From the NCBI GenBank assembly GCA_031258965.1, contig JAIRMC010000015.1, positions 1 through 64,000 of the forward strand: a stretch of DNA of 64,000 nucleotides, written 5' to 3'. The notes beneath the pieces are model-generated. The model was not told where the DNA came from. It worked only from the letters and a program-made list of their open reading frames with translations, and did not search any database. Below, piece after piece: positions 59,950 through 64,000 of this stretch (position 1 is its first letter; each line of letters begins with the position of its first letter). The DNA comes from Azoarcus sp. Lineage in GTDB: Bacteria; Pseudomonadota; Gammaproteobacteria; Burkholderiales; Rhodocyclaceae. Made by a program: the position numbers and the translations under genes.

Positions 59950-60590
59950 AGATCATCGGCTTGCCGGGTTCCGGGAAAACGACCCTTCTGGAACGATTGC
60001 AAGCGGCTCGGCCGCTTCCTCCGCTGCTGGCGCCGATCAATCCTGGCGGCATTTCGACGATCCGTCACGCCTTGCGGCTTGCTGGAAAATTGTTCTTGTC
60101 GAAGGGTTTTTCGAGCCTGCTGGCAAGAAAAGACGCGACCTGGCTTTTTTCCAAGCTGGGCTATCGCTTGGCGGGCCTGAAGATGCGGGGGGGGGGGGGA
60201 ATACTGGTTGATTCAGGGGTTTTGATGCCACTGGTCTCCTATGCGTCGGAATATGCAAACAGGGATGCCGTTGCCAGTGATGTCCTGGGATTGCTGCCTA
60301 TCCTACCCCGGCCCGATGGCATGATTTATCTGAATAGTGGTGTTGACGTGTCGTTGGAACGTTATTTGCGACGGCAGGAATCGATGGGTCGGCGCCCTGG
60401 CACGGAAATCGATGCTCGGAGGTTTGCAATTGCCCAGGAAATCTGTGAGGGCATCTGGAATTTTTTCCCGGAAGATAGAAAATTTCTCGTTGCGGGAGAA
60501 GGCGTAGTGACAGATGCCGCGCTTGATGAAATTGCGTGCCAGATGAGGACATGGTTCAACATGGAGAATAATGGTCATGAAATTTCGTGA
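59937..60590 (+). CDS. Small P-loop kinase-like protein with poly-G tract
   Basis: A 217-aa P-loop protein: ARIEIIGLPGSGKTTLLERL (Walker A), SDVLGLLPILPRPDGMIYLN and GRRPGTEIDARRFAIAQEIC. It resembles the nucleotide/sugar kinase family often seen in polysaccharide clusters. A G13 run at 60187-60199 encodes Gly in KMRGGGGILVDSG; as sequenced the gene is in frame. It overlaps the preceding glycosyltransferase by 13 bases. The substrate is unknown. Confidence 0.75.
   Translation: MARIEIIGLPGSGKTTLLERLQAARPLPPLLAPINPGGISTIRHALRLAGKLFLSKGFSSLLARKDATWLFSKLGYRLAGLKMRGGGGILVDSGVLMPLVSYASEYANRDAVASDVLGLLPILPRPDGMIYLNSGVDVSLERYLRRQESMGRRPGTEIDARRFAIAQEICEGIWNFFPEDRKFLVAGEGVVTDAALDEIACQMRTWFNMENNGHEIS
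60187..60199. repeat. G13 tract inside the kinase gene
   Basis: Thirteen G in the coding strand, the longest homopolymer in the window, in frame as read (four Gly codons). One-base slips would truncate the kinase after about 85 residues. Confidence 0.8.
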
Positions 60591-61281
60591 TCTTGCCAAT
60601 GTGACGCTGGATCGTCTGGGCCGCATGGGGCTAGCAGCGCGCCTGGGCCTGCAAGTCGGAGCGAAACTGACCCACGGCTATCAACCGAATCCTTTTGTTT
60701 CCCCGCCCCAGCCAGATCCGCGGGATTGCCAGGGGCGTTTTGACGCGGCAATGACGATTTTGGGAGATATGGAATGTCCATCGGTTCTGGATGTTGGATG
60801 CAACCAGGGGTATTTTACTTTCCGGTTCGCGCGCAAAGGCGGCATCTGCCTGGGCATGGACAATGATCGTGGTGAGTTGATGGTGGCGCGTGCGCGTGCG
60901 GAGTTGCACAAGGTCAGAAATGCCGCCTTCCTTGAACTCGCGATCGACCCGGGCAACCTGGCAGGTTTGCCGCGGAGCGATATTGTCGTCTGCCTTTCCA
61001 TATTTCATCATTGGGTTCGCCATTTCGGGCGGGAGACGGCATGCGGCATGTTGTCCCTTCTGGCAACACGGGCCGACAAGGCCATGATTTTCGACAGTGG
61101 TCAACCAGAAGAGAAGGCAACAAGATGGGCAAGCGAGCTGGAATTCATGCAACCCGATGGCGCGACATGGATCGCGCAATATCTGCGTTGTCTCGGGTTT
61201 GAAAGGATTCACGCCGCGGGTTTGTTTTCCACCAGCCTTTCGCCCGTTCCCCGGACGCTTTTCGTCGCTTGCAGAGTATGA
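60577..61281 (+). CDS. SAM-dependent methyltransferase
   Basis: A 234-aa class I methyltransferase. SAM motif I is VLDVGCNQGYFTFRFARKGG, then GMDNDRGELMVARARAELHK, IVVCLSIFHHWVRHFGRETA and LFSTSLSPVPRTLFVACRV at the end. Its start overlaps the stop region of the kinase gene, and its end overlaps the next glycosyltransferase, so it is in the same transcription unit. ATG 60577 is nine bases from GGAGA; ATG 60571 is also in frame. Likely modifies a glycan intermediate. Confidence 0.82.
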   Translation: MKFRDLANVTLDRLGRMGLAARLGLQVGAKLTHGYQPNPFVSPPQPDPRDCQGRFDAAMTILGDMECPSVLDVGCNQGYFTFRFARKGGICLGMDNDRGELMVARARAELHKVRNAAFLELAIDPGNLAGLPRSDIVVCLSIFHHWVRHFGRETACGMLSLLATRADKAMIFDSGQPEEKATRWASELEFMQPDGATWIAQYLRCLGFERIHAAGLFSTSLSPVPRTLFVACRV

Positions 61282-62384
61282 ACCGGCATATCCTGTTTTT
61301 CCTGTCCGACCTGGATGGCGGCGGCGCGCAGCGCACCCTGGTCAATCTTGTCAATACGCTGCATGATCTCGAAGATGTTTCCGTGACCCTAGTTGTCACG
61401 CGAACGGGCGGCGCCGCCCAGGCCTGGTTGAAGCCAGCGGTACGTTTGCTCGATCTGGGTTTGCGGCGCACCTTGTATTCTTTCTTTCCGCTTTGCAGTT
61501 TGCTGAAACGGGAATGCCCGGATGTCGTGATGGCGACCATGGTGGACGCCAATATCATGGCCGCGCTAGCGCTGTTTTGCCTGCGGAGCCGCATTCGCCT
61601 AGTCGTGCGCGAAACGAACAGTCATCGCGCGCGTGGGGATATCCGCGGTGCACGATGCTTGCTCGCGGGCTGGGCCTATCGCCGCGCGGATGCCGTCGTA
61701 GCCTTGTCTTCCGGCGTCCGGCAGGAATTGATCGAGGATTTTCATCTTGGCGCGGACAAGGTCGTAACGATCGGAAATCCTGTCGATATCGAATCCATCG
61801 CCGGGATCGCGCGCGCCGCGCGAGAGCGTCCTTCTCCTTTCCCGATTGACGGTGATCCCATTATAATGGCTGCGGGCCGTCTGACCCGACAGAAAGGTTT
61901 CGACATATTGCTTCACGCCTTCGCAAGAATGAAAACACGCGCAAGGCTGATTATTTTGGGAGAGGGAGCGGACCGGTCCGACCTGTTGACACTTGCGAAA
62001 GCCCTGGGGGTCGCGGACCGGGTGTCGCTGCCCGGCTTCGTTTCCGATATCGTGTCTTGGCTATGCCACGCAAACCTGTTCGTACTCTCTTCCCGTTGGG
62101 AAGGTTTTGGCCACGTCATTGTCGAGGCTATGTCCGCGGGCGTTCCGGTAATTTCGACAAAATGCCCGCATGGTCCCGCGGATATCATTACCGATGGCCT
62201 GGATGGAATATTGGTCGAAACGAATGACGTGGAAATGCTAGCCACGAAAATGGACTTTCTCCTGGAAGACCGGAAAGCCCGTGAGGAAATCAGGAGAAAT
62301 TTGCCCGCTGCGATAAAGGAATTCGAGATAACGAAGATCACGAAGAAATATCTGGATTTGTTTTCTTTTCTGTACCATGAATAA
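61278..62384 (+). CDS. Group 4 glycosyltransferase
   Basis: A 368-aa GT-B enzyme: HILFFLSDLDGGGAQRTLVN with the Gly-rich acceptor loop, VMATMVDANIMAALALFCLR, IIMAAGRLTRQKGFDILLHA with the donor-binding region and LCHANLFVLSSRWEGFGHVI, then EAMSAGVPVISTKCPHGPAD. These are the hallmarks of the GT4 family (N-acetylgalactosamine or hexose transfer to polyprenyl-linked acceptors is common). It overlaps the end of the upstream methyltransferase and the start of the transporter gene. Confidence 0.9.
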   Translation: MNRHILFFLSDLDGGGAQRTLVNLVNTLHDLEDVSVTLVVTRTGGAAQAWLKPAVRLLDLGLRRTLYSFFPLCSLLKRECPDVVMATMVDANIMAALALFCLRSRIRLVVRETNSHRARGDIRGARCLLAGWAYRRADAVVALSSGVRQELIEDFHLGADKVVTIGNPVDIESIAGIARAARERPSPFPIDGDPIIMAAGRLTRQKGFDILLHAFARMKTRARLIILGEGADRSDLLTLAKALGVADRVSLPGFVSDIVSWLCHANLFVLSSRWEGFGHVIVEAMSAGVPVISTKCPHGPADIITDGLDGILVETNDVEMLATKMDFLLEDRKAREEIRRNLPAAIKEFEITKITKKYLDLFSFLYHE

Positions 62385-64000
62385 TCTCGAACTAATGCGG
62401 GTGTTTTTCCGCTGCGTCTCCCAGCGCAGAAGACGCCAGATCATGGGTTTGTTGCTTCTGGTGCTTCTGGCCTCCTGCATGGAAATGGTGAGCATTGGCG
62501 CGCTGTTGCCTTTCCTGGGCGTATTGGCCTCGCCGGAAAAGGTATATGCGCACCCTTGGACGCAGCCTTTCATTGCCTGTTTTTCCATTATTGACGCCAG
62601 GTCGCTTTTATTGCCCTTGACCCTGGCGTTCATGCTGATTGTCCTGCTCTCCGGCATGATCCGCTTGGCCTTGTTGTGGGTGCAGATGCGCTTGAGCCAT
62701 GCCATGGGTTCCGATTTGAGTATCGAGATGTATAAACGCACCCTTTACCAGCCCTATAAAACCCATGTCGCAAGAAATACGAGCGTGATCATCGCCGGAA
62801 TTTCCAACAAGGTAAACATCGTGGTGCACAGCGCGATTTTGCCTTGCCTTACCATTTTGGGCGCGTTGCCGATCCTGGCCGGGATTTCCCTTGTGCTCCT
62901 GTGGACAGATGCCGCGGTATCGACGCTGGCCTTCCTGGGATTTGGCCTGATGTATTTCCTGATTGTCTTTTTCTCGAAAAAGCGCCTCTTTCTTGAAAGC
63001 CATCGGGTCAATGAGGAGTCCGCGCGTACCATCAAGGCCTTGCAGGAAGGATTGGGGGGAATACGCGATGTCTTGCTCGACGGCACACAATCGGTATATT
63101 GCGACATCTATAGAAATTCGGATCGCGGCTTGCGCCGCGCCAGAAGCAACATCCAGATCATCTCCGGCTCGCCGCGCTACGCGATCGAAGCTCTCGGCAT
63201 GGTACTGATCGCCGCCCTGGCCTATATGTTGAGCGCGCGCGCACAAGGCCTGGCTTCCGCGATTCCCGTCCTGGGCGCCCTGGCCCTGGGCGCGCAGCGG
63301 CTTCTTCCCCTGTTGCAGCAAAGCTATCAATCCTGGGCAAGCATCAAGGGCGCGGAAGAGGTGTTACGGAGCGTCCTCGCGCTCCTGAACCAGCCCTTGC
63401 CCGCTTTCGCGGACGCGCCGCCCGCACCGCCAATGCCCTTTCATCGCCACATTCGCCTGGAAGGCCTTTCCTTCCGCTATGCGCCAAAAGGCGGATGGGT
63501 GCTTGATGCCGTCAACCTGGAATTGCCCAGAGGCAAAAGAATCGGCTTCATCGGCGAGACCGGGAGCGGAAAAAGCACCTTGCTGGATATCGTCATGGGA
63601 CTTCTGGAACCTTCGTCGGGCGCTTTGCGCGTCGATGAAATACGCATCGATGCAAACAATATCCGCGCCTGGCAGGCGCACATCGCGCACGTGCCACAGG
63701 CGATTTTTCTCTCGGACGCCACGGTGGCGGAAAATATCGCCTTTGGCGTCCCGAAGAATGAAATCGATCTGGAACGGGTGAAATCGGCGGCGAAAAAGGC
63801 GCAAATCGCCCGCACCATAGAAAATTGGCCCGCGCAATACCGGACGGAGGTCGGCGAGCGGGGCATCCGGCTTTCCGGCGGACAGCGCCAGCGCATCGGC
63901 ATCGCGCGCGCGCTCTACAAAAGGGCCGATGTAATCATATTCGACGAAGCGACCAGCGCGTTGGACAACGAAACCGAACAGGCAGTCATGAGTGCGATCG
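62377..64000 (+). CDS. ABC transporter (lipid-linked glycan flippase type), partial at window end
   Basis: The frame runs from ATG 62377 to the end of the window (541 codons visible). A membrane half with about six helices (MGLLLLVLLASCMEMVSIGA at 23-42, then others to about 320) is followed by an ATPase with Walker A GETGSGKSTLLDIVMGLLEP, Q-loop HVPQAIFLSDATVAENI, signature LSGGQRQRIGIARALYKRAD and Walker B VIIFDEATSALDNE. The layout resembles PglK/HepA-type flippases, which move lipid-linked oligosaccharides across the inner membrane in Campylobacter-like systems, so it is a good candidate for the glycan flippase here. The end is cut off by the window. Confidence 0.88.
   Translation, partial: MNNLELMRVFFRCVSQRRRRQIMGLLLLVLLASCMEMVSIGALLPFLGVLASPEKVYAHPWTQPFIACFSIIDARSLLLPLTLAFMLIVLLSGMIRLALLWVQMRLSHAMGSDLSIEMYKRTLYQPYKTHVARNTSVIIAGISNKVNIVVHSAILPCLTILGALPILAGISLVLLWTDAAVSTLAFLGFGLMYFLIVFFSKKRLFLESHRVNEESARTIKALQEGLGGIRDVLLDGTQSVYCDIYRNSDRGLRRARSNIQIISGSPRYAIEALGMVLIAALAYMLSARAQGLASAIPVLGALALGAQRLLPLLQQSYQSWASIKGAEEVLRSVLALLNQPLPAFADAPPAPPMPFHRHIRLEGLSFRYAPKGGWVLDAVNLELPRGKRIGFIGETGSGKSTLLDIVMGLLEPSSGALRVDEIRIDANNIRAWQAHIAHVPQAIFLSDATVAENIAFGVPKNEIDLERVKSAAKKAQIARTIENWPAQYRTEVGERGIRLSGGQRQRIGIARALYKRADVIIFDEATSALDNETEQAVMSAI

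Overview
The window is high-GC DNA (roughly 60 percent or more over most of its length) with short intergenic gaps. It looks like a chromosomal segment of a betaproteobacterium, perhaps Rhodocyclales- or Nitrosomonadales-like. That placement rests on housekeeping genes of proteobacterial type (nrdR-ribD, gluQ, pmbA/darP, a MoxR-DUF58-TgpA cluster, mltB) and is an inference, not a search result. No rRNA, tRNA or CRISPR array was seen.

Layout. 0-5 kb: the start of an exported protein on the minus strand, a frameshifted MenA/UbiA-type prenyltransferase, an integrase remnant, nrdR-ribD, two small hypotheticals and a GltS remnant, so a patch with visible gene decay. 5-10 kb: gluQ, an L-2-hydroxyglutarate oxidase-like gene coupled to a class II aldolase, a 42-bp tandem repeat and a ketopantoate reductase-like gene. 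10-20 kb: a minus-strand operon for a type II secretion/type IV pilus-like pseudopilus with two ATPases, GspL/M-like proteins and three unusual large pseudopilins. No secretin, platform protein or prepilin peptidase is present. 20-24 kb: a TrmB-like methyltransferase, a degenerate HD-GYP protein, and divergent pmbA and darP. 24-26.5 kb: an AT-richer, single-polypeptide restriction-modification gene, probably acquired horizontally. 26.8-31.9 kb: moxR, DUF58, tgpA and mltB. 32-38.5 kb: a minus-strand type I secretion operon with two ABC subunits.

38.9-64 kb: an RfaH/NusG-like antiterminator gene, then an exact match to the enterobacterial ops element, then a nearly unbroken + strand glycan cluster running off the window. 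The cluster contains an apparently complete pseudaminic acid (nonulosonate) pathway: pseB, pseC, a SpsF/PseF-like cytidylyltransferase fused to an aminotransferase, a PseG-PseH fusion and pseI. It also holds two formyltransferases, several methyltransferases, acyl- and glycosyltransferases, an asparagine synthase-like enzyme, a PIG-L deacetylase, a small P-loop kinase and a flippase-type ABC transporter.

The most notable signal is a set of long mononucleotide G/C tracts (G8, C9, G10, C10, G13, plus a frameshifting G6) inside accessory genes of this glycan cluster. Some leave the gene in frame and some put it out of frame. This resembles the contingency loci of Campylobacter and Helicobacter glycosylation islands, so the window may encode a phase-variable nonulosonate glycan controlled by a linked RfaH-ops pair. 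Homopolymer length is also the classic sequencing error, so reads must be checked. The cluster also carries three REP-like palindromes in gene gaps, and a DUF4143 ATPase gene that appears to have inserted at the end of the PIG-L gene.
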